The notes beneath the pieces were generated by a model. That model did not search any database. It was not told the DNA's origin and saw only the letters and a list, made by a program, of their open reading frames with translations. A DNA stretch of 64,000 nucleotides from Oryzias latipes (Eukaryota > Chordata > Actinopteri > Beloniformes > Adrianichthyidae): the NCBI RefSeq assembly GCF_002234675.1, contig NC_019879.2, forward strand, positions 397,501 to 461,500, read 5' to 3'. The position numbers were made by a program, and so were the translations under genes. This document shows positions 1 to 10,631 of this stretch, in pieces (positions within the stretch are counted from its first letter, which is position 1; every line of letters begins with the position of its first letter).

Positions 1-162
1 AGAGTAAACTCTAGTGACCAGACTAAGCACCATCAGAGACAACGAACTTTTAGTTAAAAAAAAATGGAGGAAAAACTGAGGAAGTCCAACAAAAGAAATA
101 TATATTTATAGCTTACATTCCCTAGAAGAAATGATACTTTCTTGGTCATTTTTCAGAAAATA

Positions 163-270
163 TGCCCCCCCCAACACACACACGGACACACACCCACATA
201 CACACACATGCGCGCACACATGCGCGCACACACACATCTGCACACACACCTACAAACACACACGGACACA
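163..270. repeat. CA/CACG microsatellite, left part
   Basis: This is a run of CA dinucleotides with scattered CG and TG variants. The reading frames over it are only His/Thr repeats and are not genes. It ends at the left end of a hAT-like element, and a similar CA tract resumes beyond that element, so the two tracts were probably one locus. Confidence 0.9.
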
Positions 271-1499
271 TAGGGGTGTAACAAAAAAATCGATTCTGCA
301 ATATTTCACGATAGTTCATTTGGCAATACTTGTATCAATTCAAAATGCTGCCAGGACGATATTTATTTATTCATTTATTTATTTCTGAGCATCCTTAACG
401 TCAGCTTCTGACTCTTGTTGTCCACTTCACCCTCCGACCGCTAGTTGGCAGCAGAGAGCATGGAGCCTCTTTGAGCAGCTCCACACCACACAAAACAACA
501 GGAAGACTGCAGCCAGAGGCAGCTTGTTCTGTTATGAGACATGAAATACTTAGTTTTTACTTGAATGGATACCAAACAGAAACTCTGAGCCATGTTGCTG
601 CCAGTAAGATATGAAAACGAGGATTTCTGTGCTTTTTAGCGGCTCAGATAAATACGAGTGGAGCACGGCAGCAGCTAATAGGCTAATGCGCTAGGCTTAG
701 CATATGCTAAAATGCTATCGGCAAAGCGGGCCAAAGTTCTGCAGAACCTCCCAGCAATGGATTCTAGTTTACTAGTTTAGCAACCTGATGGATCAGAGGG
801 ATGTGTACAACGCTCTGAAAAAAGGCCGACATCGTGGCGAGGAGCGTTAGTTTACTTCCGTGTGTGAGAAGCGTAGCTGCAAAGGTGCAGCAGAGGCAAA
901 GCAGACTGATATGTAAACAAAGCAACTTTTTTGTCACATTAAAGCAATTTTCCTTCGTTCTTTCCTGCTGCCTCATCATCCCACTTTGTTTCTGGAAAGA
1001 ATTAGTTTGTCCCCCCACACCCCACCCTTTATTTTGGAAGAACCACCATTCAGACTCTTGAACCGTTGAAAAGTACTGGAGAAGCTACATTAAGCAATGT
1101 TGAAATTAAAAAGCATTTTATTTCCCTAAAAGAAACTTACTCGTTAAGGCTCATTCATTCTTTGTTTTTCTTATACTGAAAAAGATTTTGTTGTGGAAAT
1201 CAGACAATGTTGACTGTTCCCTTTCTATATTTTAACTTACCAAAATAAAAGCACTATGAATTTGTTTCGGTAAACGCAACTTATGTATAAATGAGACACA
1301 ATTGCAGTGCTTAACATTATGATCATTACTGTGATAAACTGAATTTGACCATTTTATTACAGTGGAAGACGTTAAAATTCAGGTAGAGTTTTATTCAAAG
1401 TTATATTTAAAAAACACAAAGAAAATATGTTTCGGTAAAATATCGGGATACGTATCGTATCGTCAGACTCTTGCCAATACACACGCCTACGGACACACA
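271..1499. mobile_element. Non-autonomous hAT-like DNA transposon
   Basis: The element begins TAGGGGTGTA and ends TACACGCCTA, giving 10-bp terminal inverted repeats with one mismatch. The 8-bp sequence CGGACACA lies directly on both sides (263-270 and 1500-1507), as expected for a hAT target-site duplication. Both ends also carry short ATCG-rich subterminal motifs. No transposase frame is visible, so it would need a helper enzyme. The target lies in CA-rich DNA, where short direct repeats can arise by chance, but this 8-mer is not a simple CA repeat. The hAT assignment is an inference from the ends. Confidence 0.72.
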
Positions 1500-1692
1500 C
1501 ACGAACACGCAAATGCACACACACTCACACATGCCCACACACACACCCACCCATGCGCACACACACGCACACATAAACACACGTGCACACAAACGTGCAC
1601 ATACAGGTGCACAAACATGCATGCTCACACACGTGCACACACATGCGCACACACACAAACACCCACATGTGCACACACGCACACATAACATC
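1500..1692. repeat. CA microsatellite, right part
   Basis: CA-rich dinucleotide tract with interspersed CG and TG. It carries overlapping His/Thr and Cys/Val frames on both strands, which is the mark of simple repeat rather than coding DNA. It appears to be the other half of the locus split by the hAT-like element. Confidence 0.9.
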
Positions 1693-2929
1693 GTGAAAGG
1701 GGCAGACATCGGTCCTTGTTCTGTGATTTGACAAAACTTCTTTTAGATCTTTTTTTTTGTTCTGCACCGTCATCAGTCTGCCACCAGGGGGCCCCCAAGC
1801 GTGAAAAAAACAGAAGCTCAGAGGCAAAACAGTGAATGGACTCTTCTGGAGAAATGACGCCTTTGTAAATGAGATGATTTTTCCTGATGAAAGAGGACAC
1901 AGATGGGTTTCTTTGGATCTTATGTGTGTTGTGTTCTATTAGACATGGTCAGTCGATTATACTTTCATAGATTTGGTAATCAGGTGAATTCTTTTAGCCT
2001 CTTATCTGCTGTTTCTGCAGGAGTCCCTGCCACGCACCTCCACACCTTTGTGCTGGAGCCTGATGTGACGTCAAACCGGGCAACAGAAAAAAAACTGTAT
2101 TGCCATGGAAACCCATTCTCTGTTTCAGCATGAGCTGCAGTGTTGTCCAAATGTACACTAGGAGGGGAAAAAGATCCCTGTTCACAGCTGCAAAGGCAGC
2201 ATTCCACTGTACAGCCTCAGCCTGGGATGTCTTTGGCTGCAGCTCTGGGCTGCTGATGGGAGGCTGCATCATAAACATGTTTTATCGAGTGTTTAAAGTG
2301 TGTTCCAGCCATATTTATAGATGCTTAATCACACCCTTGTGATGTTCAGTGCTCTTGCTGCATTAGTCCTTATCCAACAGGAAACGTCTACAACAGCAAC
2401 AAAAAACACAACTTTCCAAAACTTCTTTAAACCCAGATTATATTGAATAAATGAACTAAACAGGATCTTCACCCTTGTGGAATTTCTTAAACCGTGAATT
2501 TTAATTTTTTTTTGTAAAAAATGATCTAATTACCAGTGAGTAGATATTTAGTGCTGCATGAAATTGGGAAATCTATATAGATTGTAACAGCATTTTATGT
2601 CATTTTTCACATTGTTACTTTGAAAACTGCAAACTGCACTATATGTATTGTAAATAGCATCCAGGACCTGCTCAAGAGAGATGCCCAGACCCCCCCGCCA
2701 CGTCCTCCAGCTCCTCCCTGAGGCCTTCCAAGACTACATCTTTCCAGCCGGTCCAGGGGCTTCCCTTTCTACACATGCTTGCTCACAAAACATAGATTAA
2801 AAAAAGGAAAAGAATTGACACGTTCATCTTTCTGTCATGGTGCCTCTGTCAGTTCTCCTCCCCCCCTCTGCTCTGCTCTGGTCCTGACTCCTGCTGTGAC
2901 TACTCATCTCATCAAGACTCTGCTATATG
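1693..2929. other. Gene-free stretch
   Basis: Mixed-composition DNA. I see no convincing exon, RNA gene or complete repeat. The short frames here lack known motifs and overlap frames on the opposite strand. Confidence 0.5.
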
Positions 2930-3144
2930 TAACCCTTGTTCTATCCTAGGCACTTTAACATTGGGAGTTGGGTCATCTAGACCCACTAAACAGTGCTCTG
3001 AACCTTTTTCTTCAATGATTTGTGATCTTCACTGGTGTCCATGGATTACATGAAATCTTTCCACCTTTATCCACCTTTGTCATGGTAGGGAGAACACCTC
3101 AATGGAGGGGGGGGGGGGGGTCATCTAAGATAGCACAAGGGTTA
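2930..3144 (+). mobile_element. TA-flanked MITE, copy 1
   Basis: A roughly 215-bp element bounded by TA on both sides. Its inverted ends read ACCCTTGTTCTATC at the left and GATAGCACAAGGGT at the right. The body holds the shared string GGTCATCTAGACCCACTA and a poly-G tract near the right end. Two further near-full copies lie at 13144 and 44797, which shows it is a dispersed family. There is no coding capacity. The TA duplication would fit Tc1/mariner-type mobilisation, but the superfamily is not established. Confidence 0.85.
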
Positions 3145-5035
3145 TGGAGACCCAGCTCCAGCATTCGCCAGTTCGTAACCCCTTAGTGCTTAGTCTATCC
3201 TTAGACTCACGTCTGGCCCCCTTGTCTTGCTCCCTCGATAACTTTGTTTGTTTTTGCCTCAGGACTTCAGGCCACGAGAGTCACCTGAGTCAGACACTTC
3301 CACAAGCAGAAGCTACTTTCCTGAATCTCCTCAGGAAACCTACCTCCTCAAAATCTCCAGCCACGTCACGAACTCCAAACTACATCAGAGCCTTCAGCCT
3401 TGCCACGGTCGTAACTTCACCAGAACCTCCAGCCACGCCAAAACTCCTAATCTCGTCGGATCGAAATAAATCCTTATTACTCACCTTACCACTTACCTGT
3501 GTCCTCCTTCCGGCTTTCAGCATCTGGGTCTGTCTCGTTTTCGGATCACGATACTTTCACTGGTGATGTTTAAGGTGTATTTTTTGATTTGATCATGGTT
3601 CACTGAAAAAAATATTAGAAATTAAATGAGTGAATTCTCAATAACGTATAAAGATGGAAACACAAAAATAAAACAAAAAAGTAGCGTTTCTGAAGAGGAC
3701 GTTTTAAAAAACAACAAAATCCAGAATCCAGTCTGAAAAGTTCCTGGGGGAGCCGAATTTGTTCTTCACTGAAGATTTGTTGATGGTCTTCATCTTATAT
3801 TCTTTTACAGAAAACGTGCAAAAAATAAAATTCCAATAAAACCCAGAGCATAGTATATTTAATACATTTATGTGTGTGAAGTGATGAGTGCAAAGTAGAA
3901 ACAGAAACTCCTGCAGATCCATAGCAGCAGGTTTCTCCGTTTTTGTTTCCGTGACCTCGAGACCTGCAACCATAAAACCATCAAATGTATCCGTCAGTTT
4001 ACTGCATGTCTATGTCTTTAAACCAGACATTAGTAATGTTTAAAGTTTAAATTTTTTATACAAAAATGTTCCAGGTGGTGTTTGAATTCTGAATATGAAG
4101 TTTTCAACCAAAATCCAAAAACCTAAATCTCTTAAAAAGTCACATTTCATGTTCATCTGAAGCCTCTGTTTCCAAAATCTCCTCCACAAGGGCGTGGCTA
4201 TTCGTGCTGAGCAAAGTAGCCCCGCCCTCAATCCCCCCTTTCTGCGTCTTGCACGAGTGAATATGTTGACACAAGGGGGGGCACAACCAGAGCTTGTGCT
4301 CAGGCTCCTTCCCTCCCTGAGAGGTGACGTTCCACGTCCCAAAAGCCAAGTTCCATGACCAGAGTTTGGGCAGCTGAGCACCCGCCTTTGACTGCCACCA
4401 AAACCACAGTGATCCCCAGGTTGTTTCTTCGGGCTGGACCTGACCAGAGCCCGTGGAGGAGCCTCAGTCACCAGGTGACGAGCCCCAACCCTAGGCCTGG
4501 CTCCAGAGTGGGGCCCCGGTGACGCCAATCCAGGGGACGTAGCTGAATCTCCGGTGGGCTTCTAACCGTTGGCGCGTCACCCAAGACCTGTGTGCCATGG
4601 CAGACCCGACCGGAGACAAAAGCCCCAGACAGCTTAGCCCCTGGGATCACTTACGTTTTCAAACCCCTCCACTAGGCTAAAGTGGAGGTTTCTGGAGAGG
4701 GCTTCCAACTCAAACAAAAATAATAAAAGGACTAGAATTTAAAAGTAACAAATCAAGACTACCGAGACCCAACCCAAACTAAAATGATAAAAACCCAGCA
4801 GCATAGGACTGCTGAGGACAAAAGGGGGAAAAGAAGAGTAAAAACGACCAGCACAGCACCAACAAACGGCCTACTCTGGCCTTCTCTGGCTGACATAGCA
4901 GGAACTGAGCAAGATTATGGCACACACCTGCCAGGTGAGCAGAAGCACAGAGGACAGGGAAGGGGGCAACACAGCAGCAGCACAAAACACTCACAGCCAG
5001 ACCAAAGCCTGCTTTTGGACTGTGAGAAGATGCCT
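3145..5035. other. Unclassified intergenic DNA, partly repeat-like
   Basis: The stretch at about 3150-3570 has a C-rich body and an AATAAA motif near 3465, reminiscent of a retrotransposon LTR end, but no partner copy is visible to prove this. The GC-rich stretch at about 4180-4680 carries a minus-strand frame of 162 codons rich in Arg, Pro and Gly with no recognisable domain. I assign no gene. Confidence 0.4.
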
Positions 5036-5154
5036 GGAAAACCCCACGCGTGCAGGAGAACATGCAGACTTCACACAGAAACAACCGAGATTTGAAGCAT
5101 GGCCCCCATGCTGTGAGGTGAGAGTGCTAACCGCCAAACCAGCGTGCCGCCCTA
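5036..5154 (-). mobile_element. tRNA-derived SINE fragment
   Basis: Read on the minus strand it starts GGGCGGCACGCTGGTTTGGC, continues through GTTAGCACTCTCACCTCACA, and ends with the GCATGTTCTCC...GGGGTTTTC body. This is the arrangement of a widespread fish SINE with a tRNA-like head. A second fragment of the same body lies at about 42100 on the plus strand. It is truncated at its 3' end. Confidence 0.7.
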
Positions 5155-5670
5155 AGCAAATACCCTTCAAGTAATGACACTGTCATGTAATGATCTGGAC
5201 TGAAACAGCAGGAATGATGAGTTCTGTTGTGTTGCACTTTAGGACACGCTGGACTGTGAACGGGTGTTCTAGAAACACACTCAGTAAATTCAGTCAAATT
5301 AGTGCAGGAAGGAAGACATTTTTGCAGGGGGGGTTGCTGTGTTTCATCTCCTGGAAGGAGAAGCATTTCCTTGCTGACATTTTAAAGGAGGGAAACCTGC
5401 ATGGATCAACACCTCCCTCAATAAAATGCAGAAAACCAGCCCTGTCCGTCTGCAATGAGGCTGTCCCTCCCTCCCTATCAGAGTGCATGTGTGTGTCGGG
5501 GGGGTTCTGACGTCACCACTGTTTGGATGAGCTTAGATCCATCAGTGGGACGGCTTTGTTTGACTGACATGACTGTAATGTTCCAGCTGCTCATTTGGGT
5601 GAAACGCCCAACAGACGTCTCGCAGTTTCCAGTAACGAGAAAGCAAACATGGCTTTCTGGGGGGTGAAGG
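5155..5670. other. Gene-free stretch
   Basis: Single-copy-looking DNA left of the 90-bp minisatellite. No exon or RNA gene is supported. Confidence 0.45.
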
Positions 5671-7509
5671 CATCTGCGGTGTCTGCGACATCTGCGGTGT
5701 CTGCGACATCTGCGGTGTCTGCGACATCTGCTGCATCTGCAGCGTCTGTGGCATCTGCAGCATATGCGACATCTGCGGTGTCTGCGACATCTGCTGCATC
5801 TGCAGCGTCTGTGGCATCTGCGGTGTCTGCGACATCTGCTGCATCTGCAGCGTCTGTGGCATCTGCAGCATATGCGACATCTGCGGTGTCTGCAACGTCT
5901 GCAGCATCTGCGGTGTCTGCGACATCTGCTGCATCTGCAGCGTCTGTGGCATCTGCAGCATATGCGACATCTGCGGTGTCTGCAACGTCTGCTGCATCTG
6001 CGGTGTCTGCGACATCTGCTGCATCTGCAGCGTCTGTGGCATCTGCAGCATATGCGACATCTGCGGTGTCTGCAACGTCTGCTGCATCTGCGGTGTCTGA
6101 GACATCTGCTGCATCTGCAGCGTCTGTGGCATCTGCAGCATATGCGACATCTGCGGTGTCTGCAACGTCTGCAGCATCTGCGGTGTCTGCGACATCTGCT
6201 GCATCTGCAGCGTCTGTGGCATCTGCAGCATATGCGACATCTGCGGTGTCTGCAACGTCTGCAGCATCTGCGGTGTCTGCGACATCTGCTGCATCTGCAG
6301 CGTCTGTGGCATCTGCAGCATATGCGACATCTGCGGTGTCTGCAACGTCTGCAGCATCTGCGGTTTCTGCGACATCTGCTGCATCTGCAGCGTCTGTGGC
6401 ATCTGCAGCATATGCGACATCTGCGGTGTCTGCAACGTCTGCAGCATCTGCGGTGTCTGCGACATCTGCTGCATCTGCAGCGTCTGTGGCATCTGCAGCA
6501 TATGCGACATCTGCGGTGTCTGCAACGTCTGCAGCATCTGCGGTGTCTGCGACATCTGCTGCATCTGCAGCGTCTGTGGCATCTGCAGCATATGCGACAT
6601 CTGCGGTGTCTGCAACGTCTGCAGCATCTGCGGTGTCTGCGACATCTGCTGCATCTGCAGCGTCTGTGGCATCTGCAGCATATGCGACATCTGCGGTGTC
6701 TGCAACGTCTGCAGCATCTGCGGTGTCTGCGACATCTGCTGCGTCTGTGGCATCTGCAGCATATGCGACATCTGCGGTGTCTGCAACGTCTGCAGCATCT
6801 GCGGTGTCTGCGACATCTGCTGCATCTGCAGCGTCTGTGGCATCTGCAGCATATGCGACATCTGCGGTGTCTGCAACGTCTGCTGCATCTGCGGTGTCTG
6901 CGACATCTGCTGCATCTGCAGCGTCTGTGGCATCTGCAGCATATGCGACATCTGCGGTGTCTGCAACGTCTGCAGCATCTGCGGTGTCTGCGACATCTGC
7001 TGCATCTGCAGCGTCTGTGGCATCTGCAGCATATGCGACATCTGCGGTGTCTGCAACGTCTGCAGCATCTGCGGTGTCTGCGACATCTGCTGCATCTGCA
7101 GCGTCTGTGGCATCTGCAGCATATGCGACATCTGCGGTGTCTGCAACGTCTGCAGCATCTGCGGTGTCTGCGACATCTGCTGCATCTGCAGCGTCTGTGG
7201 CATCTGCAGCATATGCGACATCTGCGGTGTCTGCAACGTCTGCAGCATCTGCGGTGTCTGCGACATCTGCTGCATCTGCAGCGTCTGTGGCATCTGCAGC
7301 ATATGCGACATCTGCGGTGTCTGCAACGTCTGCTGCATCTGCGGTGTCTGCGACATCTGCTGCATCTGCAGCGTCTGTGGCATCTGCAGCATATGCGACA
7401 TCTGCGGTGTCTGCAACGTCTGCAGCATCTACGGTGTCTGCGACATCTGCAGCGTCTGTGGCATCTGCAGCATATGCAACATCTGCGGTGTCTGCAACGT
7501 CTGCTGCGT
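5671..7509. repeat. 90-bp higher-order minisatellite made of 9-mers
   Basis: About 20 tandem copies of a 90-bp unit. Each unit is ten 9-mers of the pattern CTGCNNNRT, for example CTGCGGTGT, CTGCAACGT and CTGCAGCAT, closing with ATGCGACAT. One copy near 6740 lacks exactly one 9-mer, and the ends of the array show shorter, irregular groupings. Both periods are multiples of three and stop codons are almost absent. Long frames are therefore open on both strands: Ser/Ala/Val/Thr and Leu/His/Arg types on plus; Ala/Asp/Val and Met/Gln/Pro types on minus. The longest, on the minus strand (5591-8080), would begin at a GTG, not an ATG. No frame is clearly favoured, so I treat the locus as non-coding. 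Confidence 0.93.
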
Positions 7510-8431
7510 ATTCAGCATCACACGGCTGCAGGCTCTGAGCGGCTCTCTGTTGTTTAACGTGGCGGACAGGGGGATCCTGGGAGGCGGCTATTTTTAGCCC
7601 TGGTTTCGTCATCGCTCTCAGTCTGAACGGAGCTGCTGCAGCTGAAGGTGCAGAACACTTTCTGCCTGACAAAAAGGCCTGAAGGCAGCATGCAGCTCTA
7701 ACGTCCATGAGAACCAAAGAAACAGTTTCTGCTTTGCTCCTTCTCATTTCCTGTTTTTTCTCTTTGTTGCAGAATGACACCAACAAAGAGAGAATGCCAT
7801 TTTGTTGAGGAGTGACATCAGAGGATTTTTTCTTCTCATTGTTAGACATACCTGCAATGAGCATTTTCCTTCCCTTCAACAGATTGTTGGGGCCGTGAAA
7901 AACAAGCCTTTTTGCTCTGTTTTGTTTCAAATGAACCTTGAAGAATTTGAAAAGTGCTCCTGCATCAGACATGCTGATGTAGCTCTGAAGGGCCTTATCA
8001 GTACCAACGGACACGCTGAAGCAGCAAAGCGCAGCCAGCAGGAAAGGAAGCAGCAATTTATGATCCCAAAGAGATTGCACAAATGGAGCCTTTTAATTAA
8101 AAACTGCTGAGACACAGCAATCGTGGAGGAAGACTTGGCATCTGGTTGGACTCGGCCCTCTGCCATGCTGCTCATCTAACACAGTAACAGGGAGTTCCTC
8201 AAAGCTGATGTGCAACCCAGTGTGCAGATGTTGTTATGGTCTGTTCACAATTCCATTCAATTTCTATGGCCCAGTATTACAACAACAGTCATCTTAATGG
8301 GCTTCATACCGCTAATTGTAAAATAAACATGAAATCATAAAAACATAAAGTCAGAGAATTCAGCCGGAATTGGCTAAACTACACTAAACCGGGTCTGCCA
8401 CCTAATGGTGAAATTACAGTATTACAACAAC
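7510..8431. other. Gene-free stretch right of the minisatellite
   Basis: Ordinary-composition DNA. A pyrimidine-rich tract followed by TTGCAG at about 7750-7772 resembles a splice acceptor, but the sequence after it soon hits stops in most frames and matches nothing I recognise. Confidence 0.4.
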
Positions 8432-8446
8432 ATGATGTAGATTTCA
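8432..8446 (+). repeat. Target-site duplication, left copy
   Basis: The 15-mer ATGATGTAGATTTCA is repeated exactly at 9104-9118, on either side of the LINE fragment. This fits target-primed reverse transcription. Confidence 0.85.
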
Positions 8447-9103
8447 TGTGCAATGAATTAGCAAGGAAAAGGAGAAGGAAAGGAATAATTGTGGATGGAG
8501 AACAACTGGAGGAGGTGGATGAGTATAAGTATTTGGGAAGACTGCTAACACCAGGAAATGAGATGGCGAAAGAGATAGACGAGAGTAACATCTGCTTGGA
8601 AGAGATTCGGACAGTACAGCACGTTTCTGAGAGATCAAAAAATGCCCATGTGTCTCAAGAGGAAGATCATGAACACTGTCATACTGCCATCAATGACGTA
8701 TGGAGCTGGACATGGTCACTTCCCAACCGCCAAAGAGAGAAACTAGCAATCACCCAGAGGAGCATGGAACGATCAATGCTGGGTGTTACGAGGAGAGATA
8801 AGGTCAGGAACGAAGACTTAAGATCAAGAACAGGGGTGAAGGATGTCATCGAGAAAGTGATTGAAGCCAAAGGCAAGTGGGCAGGACATGTAGCCCGAAT
8901 GAAGAACCACGAATGGGTTAAGAAAACAACAGAATGGACTCCGTGGGACAGGAAGAGAGGAAGGGGAAGACCGAAGAAAAGATGGAGAGATGACATGGAA
9001 GGAGAAGGCAGGCAGCACGTGGACCCAGAGTGCCCAAAACCGTGATGAGTAAGATGTGGAGGCCACCCGCCAGCAGTGGCGTGACAGGCTGATGATGATG
9101 ATG
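8447..9103 (+). mobile_element. 5'-truncated RTE-like LINE with target-site duplication
   Basis: This encodes the C-terminal part of a non-LTR reverse transcriptase. Recognisable pieces in order are VDEYKYLGR, KLAITQRSMERSMLGV, KWAGHVARM and the basic GRGRPKKRWRDDM end. These are typical of the region after the catalytic core in RTE-type elements. The frame is damaged around 8580-8700: the expected residues continue in a different frame, so at least two indels are present. The 3' end is a (TGA)n/(GAT)n tail, as seen in RTE elements. Exact 15-bp direct repeats flank it, so truncation probably happened at insertion. It cannot encode an active enzyme. Confidence 0.85.
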
Positions 9104-9118
9104 ATGATGTAGATTTCA
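9104..9118 (+). repeat. Target-site duplication, right copy
   Basis: Exact match to 8432-8446. It overlaps the end of the GAT-rich tail, so the true duplication could be a few bases shorter. Confidence 0.8.
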
Positions 9119-9389
9119 GGAGAAGAGTCCTTCCTCTGAGAAAAAGCCCCCCTCCCACGGCTGCAGCTTCCACCATGTCCTGTCACGGCTCTCCTCCTCT
9201 CCTTGGTCCATGATAAGTCTGTCTGCATTCACACTGAAGGGAACCAACAGTCATCTGCAACTGAAACTGCAACTCTGTGAGGTAGGGGGCGCTGTTCCAC
9301 ACAGCAGAGAGTCTGAGGGGTCACAGAAGCAGGATGGGGGCAGATCTACCTTATTCCTGCAGCAGCCTCCATCCATCTGAAACTGAATG

Positions 9390-9830
9390 TATGGGGGGTC
9401 TTACAGAAGGAGGGGCACGGGGAGCGGGCTAATCAAACGGAGAGAGGCAAGCAGCGGGAGGGAGGGGGGAGCGCAGCTAACTAGGCACATGACCGTCGGG
9501 GGGCAGCGCAACTCGCTTCAGGGTACGGGGGCATCCTGCTCCTTCGTCCCGTCCGCCTGCGTGCCGTGTGGGTATCCGCGCGCTCCCGTCGGCTTCGGCG
9601 CGCCCCTGAGCGTCAGATGATGGACGTGTTTGAAAGCAGCATCACCCACAGGTAGGAGAGGACTTCCTGTCTCTGTCACGCCGCTGCGCTCGCGCTCCGC
9701 CGAGCCGCCCTTTGCGGCTCCCGCCGCGCCTCGCGCCAGGCTCCTCGCGCCCGCAGTCCAGCTTTCGTTTCTGAGCGCGGCGGACGGGGACAGCCCCTCC
9801 CTGTAGCGACCCCGTTTGCTCAGCTCCACC
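9390..9830. promoter_or_regulatory. GC/CpG-rich island, possible promoter
   Basis: The stretch is strikingly rich in GC and CpG compared with its surroundings, notably at 9540-9620 and 9680-9800 where CGCG and GCGC strings cluster. It sits around a short ATG-led segment with a splice donor. CpG-rich islands commonly mark vertebrate promoters. No TATA element or initiator can be fixed, and transcription direction (plus) is inferred only from the possible exon. Confidence 0.45.
9620..9651 (+). CDS. Possible first coding exon (11 codons), gene unknown
   Basis: Within the CpG-rich island, two ATGs in tandem occur at 9617 and 9620. The second has A at -3 and G at +4, a favourable start context. 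It would encode MDVFESSITH and then split a codon before a donor reading CACAG|GTAGGA at 9651/9652. This is an inference from start context, donor and CpG setting. I do not recognise the peptide and cannot link it to the diacylglycerol kinase 34 kb downstream. It could be chance. Confidence 0.3.
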
Positions 9831-10631
9831 TGATGGAGACCCTCCTCGGTCTGTGCACGCGCCTCTGACGCACGCGCTGCAGGTCTTCAGGGCTGGGGAG
9901 GCTGGTCTGGCGGGAGGGGGCAGGAGGACATGGAGCTGGACAGCTCAGGATTCATCTGTCAGTCCAGTGGTTCTGGTGGTTGCAACCTGTTCAGCTGCTG
10001 CAGACGGCAGGTTCTGTTGGGTTTATGACCTTCAGAGTTTCTCTGGGAGATCCTCACAGACCGAGGAGTCCAGCTCCTGTGGTGGTCTCCTCCAGCTCCA
10101 CTGGTGGCCTGTGGTCAGGTCATGTGAGATAAGAAGGTTTCTACATCCGTTCACGCTGCTAGTTTTCTTGGAATCCAACCGTGAATTTAGGAGTCAGATG
10201 GACGGTGAAGGGAGAACCTGGACCTGCAGTTTGTCCTGGGATACCAACCTGAATCCACACTGGAGCATCGGCAGAGCTTTGGCTCATGGTAAAGACATCC
10301 CAGAACAAGGACGAGCTGAACCAGACCTGTAACAAACCAGAACCAGAACTGAGTGACGACTACATGACCGCTCATGTGCTGCAGCGCGATGGCGGCGACG
10401 TCCTTCCTGTCCAGACTGTCACCAGGCTGGCAAACAGCAGAAACCGATGAACCACACTGTTCACCTTTGAAATGTAAGCGCTTTAGTGACTCTCACCTGG
10501 GGGGACAGGTGTTGCCCCCCACTTTTCAAATGGGTCACTTCCTGTCAAACTAGCCACTAAAACGTCCTCGCTGTTTCTCTCTGTGGATATTTTGAGTGAA
10601 CTTATAAAAACTCCATCTGCCATCTCCATCT
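9831..10631. other. Gene-free stretch
   Basis: A plus-strand frame of 159 codons covers 9853-10332, but it has no domain, signal or conserved motif that I can see. No exon is supported. Confidence 0.4.

Noticed and set aside
131..1827. Histidine/threonine-rich and cysteine/valine-rich proteins
   Set aside because: CA dinucleotide repeats read as protein.
4040..4528. Minus-strand 162-codon gene
   Set aside because: GC-rich composition, no recognisable domain, and an overlapping frame; not enough to call a gene.
5595..7557. Plus-strand Ser/Ala/Thr and Leu/His/Arg repeat proteins
   Set aside because: Overlapping frames of the same stop-poor minisatellite with no flanking domains.
5591..8080. 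Minus-strand frame of 829 codons with a hydrophobic, signal-peptide-like start and Ala/Asp/Val repeats
   Set aside because: It begins with GTG, has a stop just upstream and no ATG before the hydrophobic stretch. Most of its length is the 90-bp minisatellite, which is open in other frames and on the other strand too.
8446..9045. Host gene of 199 codons
   Set aside because: It is the C-terminal part of a LINE reverse transcriptase with internal frame damage and a flanking target duplication.
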